A stretch of DNA of 64,000 nucleotides from Clostridia bacterium (GCA_017460395.1 JAFUBA010000010.1:1-64000); one strand, 5' to 3'; positions 8,856-17,459 are shown, numbered from the stretch's first letter. Notes: generated from the letters alone by a model not told the origin. Numbers and translations are program-made.

Positions 8856-8861
8856 AGATAT

Positions 8862-9602
8862 TCATTCTCCAAGAAACCGCCGCAGGAATTCCCGAGTCCT
8901 GAGGTCCTTCGGTGACACAAGCACCTGCGAGGGCGGGCCTTCCTCCACGATCACGCCGTCCGCCATGTACACCACCTGGCTGCTGACGTCCCGCGCAAAG
9001 CTCATCTCGTGGGTCACCACCAGCATGGTCATCTTCTCGGCGGCAAGCTCCTTCATGACATCCAGCACCTCGCCCACCATCTCGGGGTCAAGGGCCGATG
9101 TCGGCTCGTCAAAGAGCAGTACTTCCGGCTCCATCGCCAGCGCCCTTGCGATGGCGACACGCTGCTTCTGTCCGCCGGAGATCTGGGCCGGACGGGCATT
9201 GATGTAGGGCAGCATGCCCACCTTCTTGAGGTAGAACTTCGCCCTCGCCACGGCCTCGTCCTTTTTTACCCTGTTCACCTTCCGCTGTCCGATGACGCAG
9301 TTGTCGAGCACCGTGAGATTGTTAAAGAGGTTGAAACTCTGAAACACCATCCCTACGCGGGCGCGGTAGGCATTCTGATTGATCTTTCCGCCCGTGACGC
9401 TCTCACTGTGAAAGAGAATCTCTCCCGTGGTCAGCGTCTCCAGAAGATTGATGCAGCGAAGGAGCGTGCTCTTGCCGCTGCCGCTGGCCCCGATGATGGA
9501 GGTCACATCGCCCTTTCGGACCGTGAAGTCCACATCCTTGAGCACCGCATGGTTTCCAAATGTCTTGGACAGGTGCCGGATTTCCAGAATGCTGTCACTC
9601 AT
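8862..9602 (-). CDS. Polar amino-acid ABC transporter ATP-binding protein (GlnQ type)
   Basis: A 246-residue ATPase with Walker [10 protein letters not shown] (38-46), Q-loop VFQSFNLF, signature ISGGQ (141-145), Walker B LLFDEP and H-loop THEMSFARD. The MVFQSFNLF and THEM(S/R)FA segments are typical of the GlnQ/HisP/TcyN group that powers uptake of polar amino acids or cystine. It is the last gene of a three-gene operon; its ATG overlaps the permease stop (ATGA), implying translational coupling. The exact substrate cannot be read from the ATPase. Confidence 0.92.
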   Translation of the reverse strand: MSDSILEIRHLSKTFGNHAVLKDVDFTVRKGDVTSIIGASGSGKSTLLRCINLLETLTTGEILFHSESVTGGKINQNAYRARVGMVFQSFNLFNNLTVLDNCVIGQRKVNRVKKDEAVARAKFYLKKVGMLPYINARPAQISGGQKQRVAIARALAMEPEVLLFDEPTSALDPEMVGEVLDVMKELAAEKMTMLVVTHEMSFARDVSSQVVYMADGVIVEEGPPSQVLVSPKDLRTREFLRRFLGE

Positions 9603-10423
9603 GGCTTCTCCCCCTGATAATCCCGGCTTTTTTCCTCATAGGGAGCAGCACCGGAAAACTGATAGGTCCCGGCGGTCATCACCAGCTGATCCTCGCTGAC
9701 CAGCTCGTAGTTTCCCTTGCCCTGAAGACGCTTTTCCAGCGCCCTGAGGAGGAAGCTGGCCAGAAGGGTCAGGAACAGATATCCGCCCATCTCCAGGAAG
9801 GCCGAGGGGAAATACTTGAACACCGCCCCGCTGACCATCTTGTGCACCGCAAAGAAATCCTGGAAGCCGATGATGAACATCACCGAGGTGTCCTTCACGT
9901 TGATGATGTAGTTGTTGCCGATCTGCGGCAGGATGTTGCGCAGGGTCTGGGGGAGAATCACAGAGAGCATGGTCTGAAAGTGGTTCATGCCAATCGCCTT
10001 TGCGCCCTCAAACTGGCCCGCATCAATGCTCATGATGCCGCCGCGCACGGATTCTGCCATGTAGGCGCCGGTGTTGATGGACACCACCAGGATGCTGACC
10101 GTCCAGATGTCCCGGAAGGCCATCCCGAAGAAATAGGGCATGCCGTAATAGATGAAGACAGCCTGCAGAATCATGGGCGTCCCGCGAAAGACCTCCACGT
10201 AGATTCGGATCACGATCCTCAGAAGCTTCAGGAAAAACCGCTTGGCCAGATTGTCCCCCTTCGCGCAGGGGATCGTCTGCAGAATACCGCACACAAATCC
10301 GATCACGCAGCCGATGAGGGTGGAAACCGTGGCCAGAACCAGCGTGTTCCAGATGCCTGTCAGATAGACCGTGCCATACTTTGCCCAGATGATGCCGATA
10401 TCCGAAAACAGTTGTTCGAGCAT
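9599..10423 (-). CDS. Polar amino-acid ABC transporter permease (HisM/GlnP family)
   Basis: A 274-residue membrane protein with an N-terminal helix, the HisM-type core containing FRGTPMILQ and the cytoplasmic coupling (EAA) loop [20 protein letters not shown] that contacts the ATPase, followed by INVKDTSVM. About 40 residues after the last helix are unusually long and hydrophilic. ATG at 10423 has GAGG 6 nt upstream; the ATG at 10429 directly abuts that site and is less likely. One permease gene implies a homodimer. It sits between the binding protein and the ATPase. Confidence 0.9.
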   Translation of the reverse strand: MLEQLFSDIGIIWAKYGTVYLTGIWNTLVLATVSTLIGCVIGFVCGILQTIPCAKGDNLAKRFFLKLLRIVIRIYVEVFRGTPMILQAVFIYYGMPYFFGMAFRDIWTVSILVVSINTGAYMAESVRGGIMSIDAGQFEGAKAIGMNHFQTMLSVILPQTLRNILPQIGNNYIINVKDTSVMFIIGFQDFFAVHKMVSGAVFKYFPSAFLEMGGYLFLTLLASFLLRALEKRLQGKGNYELVSEDQLVMTAGTYQFSGAAPYEEKSRDYQGEKP

Positions 10424-10478
10424 GTTCATCCTCGCTTGAATTCATCCCGGGCATATGCGCCCCGGAAAAGACTCCTGC

Positions 10479-11324
10479 TTATTCGCTCAGCGGCTGTACC
10501 GCGATGGCCTCTGCCATGAGGGCATTGAAGTCGTCCGCGGTCTTCTCCCCAAGATAGGCGTTCATGGCGTCCAGCAGGACAGTGTTTCCCTTCTGCACGG
10601 AGATGCCGATGTTGATGTCCTCATCGGACACCACGAAGTCATCCCCCGAGCCTGCAAAGTCCAGAAGCTTCAGCTCCGGATAGGCGATCAGGGCGCCCTG
10701 GGCCGTGGGCATGTCGGTGCACACAAAGTCCACCATGCCGGAGGCCACGGCCATCAGCATGGCAGGGGCGGACTCTGCCGGGGGCACCACGGTGGCACCC
10801 GCCACCTGGGGCAGGCAGGTATCATACCAGATGGTGCCGCTCTGGCTGGTGGCAGTTCCCTTCAGATCGCTGATTCCCTTGGCCTCGGCATTGGCATTGC
10901 CTTCCTTTGCAAGGCACACGATGGTCGCATACAGATAGGGGCCTGCAAAGTCCACCGACTCCATGCGCTCCTCCGTCATGCTCTGACCTGCGATGACCGC
11001 GTCCACGATACCGCTCTGCACGGCCGGAATCAGGCTGTCCCAGTCCAGCTGCACAACCTCCAGCTCCCAGCCGTTGGCCTCGCAGATGGCCTTGGCCATC
11101 ATGACATCATAGCCGTTGGCATACATGCCGGGCTTTTCTTTGATCGGAACCGCGCCGTTGCTGTCATCGGGCTGAGCCCAGTTGTAGGGGGCGTACCCGC
11201 ACTCCATCGCAACCGTCAGAACCCCGTCCTCCACGCCGGAGGGCACATCCGCAAGCGCAAAGGTGCACATAACCATCATGGCGAGCACCAGACACACAGA
11301 AACCCATTTCTTCATTGCAGACAT
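10479..11324 (-). CDS. Extracellular amino-acid-binding protein of the ABC transporter
   Basis: A 281-residue SBP family 3 protein. It starts at 11324, with AGGAGG 7 nt upstream. Residues 1-31 form a signal sequence ending ALA-D; a Cys lies just before (VMCTFALA) but without a proper lipobox, so it may be secreted rather than a lipoprotein, which is unusual for a Gram-positive binding protein. The mature part has the two-lobe features: GVLTVAMECGYAPYNW, GYDVMMAKAI, AGQSMTEERMESVDFAGPY. The EERxxxVDFxxPY segment binds the amino-acid alpha group in this family. First gene of the operon, preceded by a hairpin leader (11394-11423). Confidence 0.9.
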   Translation of the reverse strand: MSAMKKWVSVCLVLAMMVMCTFALADVPSGVEDGVLTVAMECGYAPYNWAQPDDSNGAVPIKEKPGMYANGYDVMMAKAICEANGWELEVVQLDWDSLIPAVQSGIVDAVIAGQSMTEERMESVDFAGPYLYATIVCLAKEGNANAEAKGISDLKGTATSQSGTIWYDTCLPQVAGATVVPPAESAPAMLMAVASGMVDFVCTDMPTAQGALIAYPELKLLDFAGSGDDFVVSDEDINIGISVQKGNTVLLDAMNAYLGEKTADDFNALMAEAIAVQPLSE

Positions 11325-11393
11325 CCTTTTGCCTCCTGATTCTGTCCTTTGGTAGATTGTGCCGTACACAGGCTCCATGCCTGGAATCGCCGC

Positions 11394-11423
11394 AAAAAGA
11401 AAAAGCAGCGATGCCATCGCTGC
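11394..11423 (-). terminator. Leader terminator (possible attenuator) of the amino-acid ABC operon
   Basis: Perfect 8-bp stem GCAGCGAT/ATCGCTGC with GGC loop, then a T-rich run on the minus strand, about 70 nt before the binding-protein start. No minus-strand gene lies upstream that would need a terminator here, so it probably acts within the operon leader. A competing stem-loop (GTCTG...CAGAC) lies just 5' of it. Confidence 0.6.
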
Positions 11424-11722
11424 CCGTCTGTCCCATTCCAGGACCCATTGTCAGACTTCAGTGATAGCACTCCATGGCCCGGCGCCATGACAGTCAGAAA
11501 GATGTTCTCCTTCTGCCCAATGGACGCTCCAGCCAGAAGTGCCCATTTCGGCGGTGTCCCCTTTCCATCGCTTTCTCTGCCCCGGCCGGGCTCCAGCGTG
11601 TACTCATGTTCACCGCGCCTCTATACGCGTGCTATCCTACCAGAAAAGAGAAGGCGCGCAAGGGTCTTTTTGTCTTCTTTTTGCATTTTATGTTTTTTCC
11701 CGTGGAATTTCGCCTGGCGGTC

Positions 11723-11743
11723 TTTTGTGCAAGTTGCACAAAA
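11723..11743. promoter_or_regulatory. Operator-like 21-bp palindrome
   Basis: TTTTGTGCAA-G-TTGCACAAAA: 10-bp perfect half-sites around one base. The half-site TTGTGCAA resembles LacI/GalR-family sugar operators, though those usually have an even CG centre. It lies 31 bp upstream of the -35 of the sugar ATPase gene, so a sugar-responsive regulator is plausible. Confidence 0.5.
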
Positions 11744-11774
11744 AAGCAGGTTCCATTTTTGTGGAATCTGTCTA

Positions 11775-11803
11775 TTTCCCGTCCGTTTTCTGCCATGTAT
11801 AAT
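11775..11803 (+). promoter_or_regulatory. Promoter of the MsmX/UgpC-type ATPase
   Basis: Consensus TATAAT at 11798-11803, 17 nt after TTTCCC, a poor -35. The weak -35 fits an activator- or operator-controlled promoter. Confidence 0.55.
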
Positions 11804-11868
11804 CTGGGTCAGTCGAGTGAAAGCAGTTCTTCTGCTGAAGCGCCAGTATGAAATTGGAGGAAAAACAT

Positions 11869-12990
11869 ATGGCAAGCGTATCCCTTAAGCACATCTACAA
11901 GGTCTATCAGGGCGGCGTCACCGCTGTGAGCGACTTCTGCCTGGACATCGAAGACAAGGAATTCATCGTGCTGGTCGGACCTTCCGGCTGCGGCAAGTCC
12001 ACCACCCTGCGTATGGTCGCCGGTCTGGAAGAGATTTCCGATGGCGAGCTGTACATCGGTGACCGTCTCATGAACGACGTCGCTCCCAAGGACCGCGACA
12101 TCGCCATGGTGTTCCAGAACTACGCTCTGTATCCCCATATGACCGTGTTCGATAACATGGCATTCGGCCTCAAGCTGCGCAAGACCCCCAAGGATGAGAT
12201 CAAGCGCCGTGTGGAAGAAGCCGCCAAGATCCTGGACATCGCTCACCTGCTCAACCGTAAGCCGAAGGCTCTCTCCGGCGGCCAGCGTCAGCGTGTTGCT
12301 CTGGGCCGTGCTATCGTCCGTGAGCCCAAGGTCTTCCTGTTCGACGAGCCTCTGTCCAACCTGGACGCCAAGCTCCGTGTTGCCATGAGAACAGAGATCA
12401 CCAAGCTCCATCAGCGCCTGCAGACCACCTTCATCTATGTTACCCACGACCAGACTGAAGCTATGACCATGGCAAGCCGTATCGTGGTTATGAGAGACGG
12501 CGTTGTGCAGCAGGTGGATACTCCCCAGAACCTGTACGACTTCCCCGGCAACGAGTTCGTCGCTGGCTTCATCGGCAGCCCCCAGATGAACTTCTTCAAC
12601 GTCAAGCTGTCCAAGGAAGGCCAGGATGTCGTGGCTACCTTCGGCGACAACAAGATCGTTGTGCCCGGCAGCAAGGTTGCCAAGTTTGTTGACGAGAGCT
12701 ACATCGGCAAGGAAGTTGTCATGGGTATCCGTCCCGAGAACATCGGCGATGGCGAAGCCATGCTCGCTACCTACAGCAATGCAGCCATCAATGTGAACGT
12801 GGAAGTCACCGAGCAGATGGGCTCTGAGACCTATCTGTACCTGACCACCACCGGCAAGGAAGGCAACATCATCGCTCGCGTTGATCCCCGCACCACCAGC
12901 CGTGCCGGCGACAAGATCCGCGTAGCTTTCGATGTGAACCACCTGCACTTCTTCGACAAGGACACCGAGAAGACCATCCTGAATCGGTAA
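11869..12990 (+). CDS. MsmX/MsmK/UgpC-type ABC sugar-transporter ATPase
   Basis: A 373-residue ATPase of the CUT1 carbohydrate-uptake group: Walker A GPSGCGKST (37-45), Q-loop FQNYALYPHMTV, signature LSGGQ (135-139), Walker B VFLFDEP, then the C-terminal OB-fold regulatory domain (GIRPENI, DVNHLHFFD). It is encoded alone, without permease or binding protein, as for MsmX in Bacillus, which energises several sugar importers. ATG at 11869 has GGAGG 8 nt upstream. Its codons (CGT, GCT, GTT rich) differ from the GC-ending neighbours and point to high expression. Terminator follows at 13020. Confidence 0.92.
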   Translation: MASVSLKHIYKVYQGGVTAVSDFCLDIEDKEFIVLVGPSGCGKSTTLRMVAGLEEISDGELYIGDRLMNDVAPKDRDIAMVFQNYALYPHMTVFDNMAFGLKLRKTPKDEIKRRVEEAAKILDIAHLLNRKPKALSGGQRQRVALGRAIVREPKVFLFDEPLSNLDAKLRVAMRTEITKLHQRLQTTFIYVTHDQTEAMTMASRIVVMRDGVVQQVDTPQNLYDFPGNEFVAGFIGSPQMNFFNVKLSKEGQDVVATFGDNKIVVPGSKVAKFVDESYIGKEVVMGIRPENIGDGEAMLATYSNAAINVNVEVTEQMGSETYLYLTTTGKEGNIIARVDPRTTSRAGDKIRVAFDVNHLHFFDKDTEKTILNR

Positions 12991-13019
12991 TTCCTTGTAA
13001 GAAATTTATGCAAGTAGAG

Positions 13020-13051
13020 AAGCGGCTACCCCATTGGGGCAGCCGCTCTTT
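13020..13051 (+). terminator. Terminator of the sugar ATPase gene
   Basis: AGCGGCT-A-CCCC stem, ATT loop, GGGG-C-AGCCGCT, then CTTTT. It lies between convergent genes and may also serve the minus strand. Confidence 0.85.
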
Positions 13052-13064
13052 TGCTGTATTCATC

Positions 13065-13880
13065 TCAGAAACCGCCTCTGTCCAGCAGCTTCAGTCGCTC
13101 CTCCATCATCGTCTCCGGATCCTCCGGATCCTTCGCCTCATCGATCTGTCTGCGGATTTCCAGCATCTCCCGGTCCAGCTCTGCTGCCCGGTCCGCGCAG
13201 TCCCGCAGCCGCCTGATCACATTCTCCTCGTGGGGAATCGCCTGCTTGTACTTCATGTGATGCTCCAGCGAGGCCCAGAAATCCATGGCAATGGTCCGAA
13301 TCTGTACCTCCACCGTCATCTCCCGCCGCACCCTGGAAAAATACACAGGGATGGACACGATCAGGTGCAGGCTCCGGTAGCCGCTCTCCTTGGGGTTTGC
13401 AATATAGTCCTTTTTGGAGATCAATTGCACATCGTCCTGTGAGAGCAGGGCCTCCGCGAGGGTGTAGATATCGTCCTCATAGGAGCAGATGATCCGGATG
13501 CCGGCAATGTCGTGCACCGTCTTCTCCATGTTCTCCAGGTTGAAGGGCACACCCTTGCGGTACATCTTCATCAGGATGGACTGATTGCTCTTCAGCCGCG
13601 TCTGAATATGGTCGATGGGGTTTCTCTGAATCCTGGTGTTGAACTCCTCGTCCAGCACCTCAAACTTGGTCCGGATGGCATGCAGGGCACAGTCATACAT
13701 CATCCTCAGTTCCTTGTATTCCACCATCCAGTCCATCATGTGCAGTGCCTGGGAGAATATCTCCTGGATCTCCTCCGGGCTCAGATCCATCTTCTTTGCA
13801 ATATCCTGAAGATGCACCGCTGCTTTCCCCAGATCCCTGTCCGAGTCCGAAAGGAACCTGGTCAGTTCCGTTGTTTCCAT
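13065..13880 (-). CDS. Small alarmone synthetase (RelQ/YjbM-type GTP pyrophosphokinase)
   Basis: A 271-residue RelA/SpoT-synthetase-only protein that would make (p)ppGpp from ATP and GTP/GDP. Visible motifs: DHIQTRLKS, DIAGIRIICSYEDDIY (synthetase core), SGYRSLHLIV (substrate-binding) and EVQIRTIAMDFWASLEHHMKY. There is no HD hydrolase domain upstream and no TGS/ACT domain downstream, so it is a synthetase-only SAS of the RelQ type. The C-terminal helix (RAAELDREMLEIRRQID) is the usual oligomerisation segment. Start ATG at 13880 has AAAGGAG 7 nt upstream. A TATACT -10 at 14033-14038 with a poor -35 may drive it. Confidence 0.92.
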   Translation of the reverse strand: METTELTRFLSDSDRDLGKAAVHLQDIAKKMDLSPEEIQEIFSQALHMMDWMVEYKELRMMYDCALHAIRTKFEVLDEEFNTRIQRNPIDHIQTRLKSNQSILMKMYRKGVPFNLENMEKTVHDIAGIRIICSYEDDIYTLAEALLSQDDVQLISKKDYIANPKESGYRSLHLIVSIPVYFSRVRREMTVEVQIRTIAMDFWASLEHHMKYKQAIPHEENVIRRLRDCADRAAELDREMLEIRRQIDEAKDPEDPETMMEERLKLLDRGGF

Positions 13881-14057
13881 GTGAAAGCTCCTTTATCTTT
13901 AAAGTGTCAGATGCACTTGATTTTCATGATCGTGTTCACCCATCCGACTTGATCCCATCCGGAAGAATCAGGGATGGTCTGCGGATATATACGATTTTCT
14001 GTCAAAAATCCGTTCCGAATCTTTGTAAAAACAGTATATCCCGCGTGTGTGAACTGA

Positions 14058-15404
14058 TTATGTGCTCTTTTCTGTCTTCAGGCTTCTCATGCTTTTCACG
14101 GCCAGCGGCACTTCAAACAGCAGCATGCAGGACCAGCCGATGCAGCTGGAGATGGCAATGCCGGAAATGCCCATGGTTTTTGTGAGGAAGAAGGAACACA
14201 GCGCGCGAAGCCCCGCCTGGATGAAGGTGGACACCATGGTGATGCCCATCTGTCCCATGCCGCGGAAATATCCCTGAACGCCGTTGGTCATGGCCGGCCA
14301 GAGGTAGAAAAAGGCCATGTAGAAAAGATACTCGCTGCCAAGCGTGATGACGGTATCCGCCCCCTCGCCCGTCACAAAAGCGGCGACGAAGTAGCGGCGA
14401 AAGATCATGGTCACAAGGCCGATCAGGACCCAGTAGGAGGCCTCCAGCTTCATGCCCTCCAGGAATCCGCGGCGGATCCGCTCCTGTTTCCCTGCGCCAC
14501 GATTCTGCGCAATCAGGGTCGACATGCCGGAGGATATGCTCTGTTCCGGAATGCAGGCAAAGTCATCCACCCGGGTGCATGCGTGAAAGGCCGCAATGGC
14601 GTGAAGGCCCAGGGCGTTCACATTCCCCTGGATCAGCAGCTTGCAGATCGGCTGGATCGCCTGCTGAAGAGCTGTGGGAAGACCGTAGTGGAGCATCTTT
14701 TTCCCGAGTGTTCTCTCGATGCGCCACTCGCCCTTCCCGGGCCACAGGTCTCGCACCTTCTTTCTCAGGTAAATGAGGGCCAGCATGGCGCTGACGGCTT
14801 CCGCCACCACCGTCGTGACAGCAGAGCACAGGATCCCGAAGCGGAAGATCCCAAGAAAAATCAGGTCCAGCACGGCATTGAGGATCGCAGAGCAGGCCAG
14901 GAACCACAGGGGCGTTTTTGTATCGCCAACGCTCTTGAGTGCGGCGGAGAGGGCATTATACAGAAAGGTGAAGGGCGCCCCGAGAAAGGTTACCCGAAGA
15001 TACAGTACCGCGATATCAAAAATGTCACCCGGCACCTGCAGCGCGTAAAGCAAAACGGGCGTCAGCGCCAGGCCGAGCAGGGTCACCGCAAGACAGACGG
15101 CGCCTCCCGAGAGGAGCATCGTGCCCACGGTCTCCCGGAGACGTTCCTTCTTTCCCGCGCCGAAAAACTCGCTCATCAGCACACCCGCGCCGATGCACAT
15201 GCCCGAGATGGCGAGAATCACCAGGTTCATGACCGGACCTGCCACCCCTTCCGCGGCCAGCGCTTCCTTGCCGATGAACCGGCCCGCAATGATGGAGTCC
15301 ACCGCGTTGTATGCCAGCTGCAGAAGATTGCCTAGAATCAGCGGCCACGCATATGCGATCAGATGCGTGCGCTCAGAACCTTTCGTCATGTCGCGTGAGG
15401 CCAT
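14058..15404 (-). CDS. MATE-family multidrug/metabolite exporter
   Basis: A 448-residue, twelve-helix exporter of the MATE (NorM/DinF) fold. Recognisable features are the N-terminal YAWPLILGNLLQLAYNAVDSIIAGRFIG, internal pseudo-repeat of two six-helix halves, and GYFRGMGQMG and EQSISSGMSTLIAQN segments typical of the family. Substrate unknown; sodium- or proton-coupled export of drugs or metabolites is the family role. ATG at 15404 is preceded by GGGTGA at 5 nt; longer in-frame starts run into the divergent promoter region. It diverges from the alpha-amylase gene. Confidence 0.9.
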   Translation of the reverse strand: MASRDMTKGSERTHLIAYAWPLILGNLLQLAYNAVDSIIAGRFIGKEALAAEGVAGPVMNLVILAISGMCIGAGVLMSEFFGAGKKERLRETVGTMLLSGGAVCLAVTLLGLALTPVLLYALQVPGDIFDIAVLYLRVTFLGAPFTFLYNALSAALKSVGDTKTPLWFLACSAILNAVLDLIFLGIFRFGILCSAVTTVVAEAVSAMLALIYLRKKVRDLWPGKGEWRIERTLGKKMLHYGLPTALQQAIQPICKLLIQGNVNALGLHAIAAFHACTRVDDFACIPEQSISSGMSTLIAQNRGAGKQERIRRGFLEGMKLEASYWVLIGLVTMIFRRYFVAAFVTGEGADTVITLGSEYLFYMAFFYLWPAMTNGVQGYFRGMGQMGITMVSTFIQAGLRALCSFFLTKTMGISGIAISSCIGWSCMLLFEVPLAVKSMRSLKTEKST

Positions 15405-15431
15405 GGTGATCACCCTGTTTCCTTTTTGAAT

Positions 15432-15460
15432 TTGATTTTCTGTTTTTGGGGAGCTATACT
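15432..15460 (+). promoter_or_regulatory. Promoter of the alpha-amylase gene
   Basis: TTGATT, 17-nt spacer, TATACT. It leaves an unusually long leader of about 220 nt before the amylase start. Confidence 0.65.
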
Positions 15461-15467
15461 GATTTTC

Positions 15468-15492
15468 GCAAAGATCCGATCTGGATCTTTGC
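15468..15492. promoter_or_regulatory. Operator-like inverted repeat at the amylase transcription start
   Basis: GCAAAGATCC-GATCT-GGATCTTTGC, a perfect 10-bp inverted repeat beginning 8 bp after the -10. Its position suits a repressor site; as RNA it could also form a 5' hairpin. Confidence 0.5.
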
Positions 15493-15685
15493 TTAAACCG
15501 TATATACCCGAAGACCATCCAGATCTTTTCAGATTGTTCGAAGAGCGGGTATGCTACGGATTTGCCGCAAGCGTGATTCAAGGGGAATTTCTCCCCCGGT
15601 TTCGCGGTGGCATATCCAGTTTCGTAAAGCCAAAGGGCACGCAGCCCCCAGGCCTTCAAGAAAAGGAGGATGCAGCCGGCATCTT

Positions 15686-17227
15686 ATGAACGGCATTATG
15701 TTACAGTCATTCCAGTGGGAGCTGCCCGAGGACGCTCAGCACTGGAAACGGCTCCATGATCAGGCAGTGCGCTTTGCCCATATGGGGATCACTTCCGTCT
15801 GGCTCCCGCCGGCCTATAAAGGCAGCGGCGGCGTGCAGGATGTAGGGTATGGCGTATATGATCTGTATGATCTGGGAGAATTTGATCAAAAGGGCTCTGT
15901 GCCCACAAAATATGGCACCCGGGATGAATATATCGAGTGTATCCATCGCCTCAAGGGCTGCGGCATGCAGACCCTTGGGGACGTGGTGCTGGGGCACCGC
16001 CTGGGTGCAGACGAGCGGGAACGCGTGCGTGTGCGCACCGTCAACCCGGACCACCGCATGGACATCTCCTCTGTCCCTGAGGACGGCGAGGTCTACACCC
16101 GCTTTATCTTCCCCGGCCGAAATGGCAGATACTCGTCCTTTGTCTGGGACCACAGGCGGTTCACGGGTGTGGACTATAACGCGCTGGATGATGCACACCA
16201 TCTGTTCCTTCTGGACGGAAAAGCATGGGCACAGGACGTGGACGATGAGAAGGACAACTTTGACTATCTCATGGGCGCGGATGTGGACGTCACGGACCAG
16301 GAAGTGCAGGACGAACTCATCTCCTGGGCCCAGTGGTACCTGAAAGAGACCGGACTGGACGGCTTCCGCCTGGATGCGGTCAAGCACATCTCCGCCTCGT
16401 TTTACCAGACCTTCCTGATCCGCCTGAGGGAGCGGACCCGCCGCGAGGTCTATGCGGTCGGTGAATACTGGCACTGGGACGAGGGCCACCTTCGCACATA
16501 CCTTGACCGGATCAAGTGCAAGCTGGACCTGTTTGACGTCCCGCTGCACCAGCACTTCCACGAGATCTCCACCTCCGGCGGAGGGTGGGACATGCGCAGG
16601 CTCTGGGAGGGCACCCTGACGGCGGATCTGCCGCTGCAGTCGGTGACCTTCGTGGACAACCATGACACCCAGCCAGGGCAGTCGCTGGAGAGCTGGTGCG
16701 ACGGCTGGTTCAAGGCCTCCGCCTACGGACTGATCCTTCTGCACAAGGAGGGTTATCCGTGCGTGTTCTGGGGCGACCTGTTCGGGATCCCCACCAGAGG
16801 CATCGGCCCCGTCACAGAACTCCCCGCCCTCATGCAGCTGCGTATGCGCTGTGCCTACGGGGACGAGCACGGCTATTTCGACGATCCCCACCTCATCGGC
16901 TTCACCAGGGAAGGCATGGATGCTTTCCCGGACAGCGGACTGGCCTTTCTGTGCACAAACAAGGACGGCGGCGAAAAGAAAATGTATGTGGGGCAGCGCC
17001 ATGCAGGACATGTCTTCCGATGCGTGGTCGGCGGCCAGGCACCCGTTAAAATCGATTCCGAGGGCTTCGGTGTCTTCCGAACAGACGGCGGGCGCTGTGC
17101 AGCCTACGCGCCCACGGGTACCCTGCACGGGTTCCTCTTCTCCGCCTTCTGGCATGCACGCCTCTCGCTCCGCTGCCGCTTCCCCTATCTGGCTCCGATC
17201 CTCTTCCCCACGAAGCTGGATGCATAA
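15686..17227 (+). CDS. Cytosolic GH13 alpha-amylase
   Basis: A 513-residue enzyme without a signal peptide, similar to GH13 subfamily 5 amylases; the start MNGIMLQSFQWELPED matches family N-termini. Catalytic residues are visible: nucleophile Asp230 (GFRLDAVKH), acid/base Glu260 (VGEYWHWD) and transition-state Asp327 (VDNHDT). Odd points: conserved region I reads DVVLGHRLG, with Gly where the calcium-binding Asn of DVVxNH is expected; and about 35 C-terminal residues after CAAYAP look foreign to the family. The only good Shine-Dalgarno, AGGAGG, is about 16 nt from this ATG, so initiation may be weak. Neighbouring MsmX-type ATPase suggests maltodextrin use. Confidence 0.88.
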   Translation: MNGIMLQSFQWELPEDAQHWKRLHDQAVRFAHMGITSVWLPPAYKGSGGVQDVGYGVYDLYDLGEFDQKGSVPTKYGTRDEYIECIHRLKGCGMQTLGDVVLGHRLGADERERVRVRTVNPDHRMDISSVPEDGEVYTRFIFPGRNGRYSSFVWDHRRFTGVDYNALDDAHHLFLLDGKAWAQDVDDEKDNFDYLMGADVDVTDQEVQDELISWAQWYLKETGLDGFRLDAVKHISASFYQTFLIRLRERTRREVYAVGEYWHWDEGHLRTYLDRIKCKLDLFDVPLHQHFHEISTSGGGWDMRRLWEGTLTADLPLQSVTFVDNHDTQPGQSLESWCDGWFKASAYGLILLHKEGYPCVFWGDLFGIPTRGIGPVTELPALMQLRMRCAYGDEHGYFDDPHLIGFTREGMDAFPDSGLAFLCTNKDGGEKKMYVGQRHAGHVFRCVVGGQAPVKIDSEGFGVFRTDGGRCAAYAPTGTLHGFLFSAFWHARLSLRCRFPYLAPILFPTKLDA

Positions 17228-17258
17228 AAAGCAGCAACCATCCATATGGCAATGTAAA

Positions 17259-17295
17259 GGGACACGGGCAGGCAGCCTGTGTCCCTCATGTTTTG
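17259..17295 (+). terminator. Terminator of the alpha-amylase gene
   Basis: 11-bp stem GGGACACGGGC/GCCTGTGTCCC (one G-T pair) with 5-nt loop and a TCATGTTTT tail. Confidence 0.75.
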
Positions 17296-17417
17296 GTTTC
17301 CGTTTGTGCTTTTCTCCGGGCTTCCAGACGTCATGACCACATTTTCCACATTCCCATGTGTATGTCAAGGACGGCAAAAAACAGGCGGAAATCGCACAAA
17401 TTCCGTGCCGCACAATA

Positions 17418-17450
17418 GAGAAACGCCCGAGGCAGATCTGCCGTCGGGCG
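17418..17450 (-). terminator. Terminator of the F420-ligase-like gene
   Basis: CGCCCGA/TCGGGCG arms enclosing GGCAGA/TCTGCC on the minus strand, followed by TTTCTC, 10 nt after the stop. Confidence 0.75.
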
Positions 17451-17459
17451 GAAAAGTTG

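Larger units (their letters stand above)
11325..11868. other. Divergent regulatory region between the amino-acid ABC operon and the sugar ATPase
   Basis: A 544-bp gene-free stretch. On the minus strand it holds the leader terminator of the binding-protein operon (11394-11423) and a possible promoter (TTGCGC-N16-TAGGAT, 11661-11634). On the plus strand it holds an operator-like palindrome (11723-11743) and promoter (11775-11803). The part from about 11640 to 11810 is clearly AT-richer than its surroundings. No convincing coding frame. Confidence 0.6.

Noticed and set aside
11325-11640. T-box leader for the amino-acid transporter
   Set aside because: No T-box sequence (AGGGTGGnACCGCG-like) precedes the terminator hairpin.
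15707-17413. 568-codon open frame antisense to the alpha-amylase
   Set aside because: No recognisable domain and fully explained by codon bias of the amylase gene.
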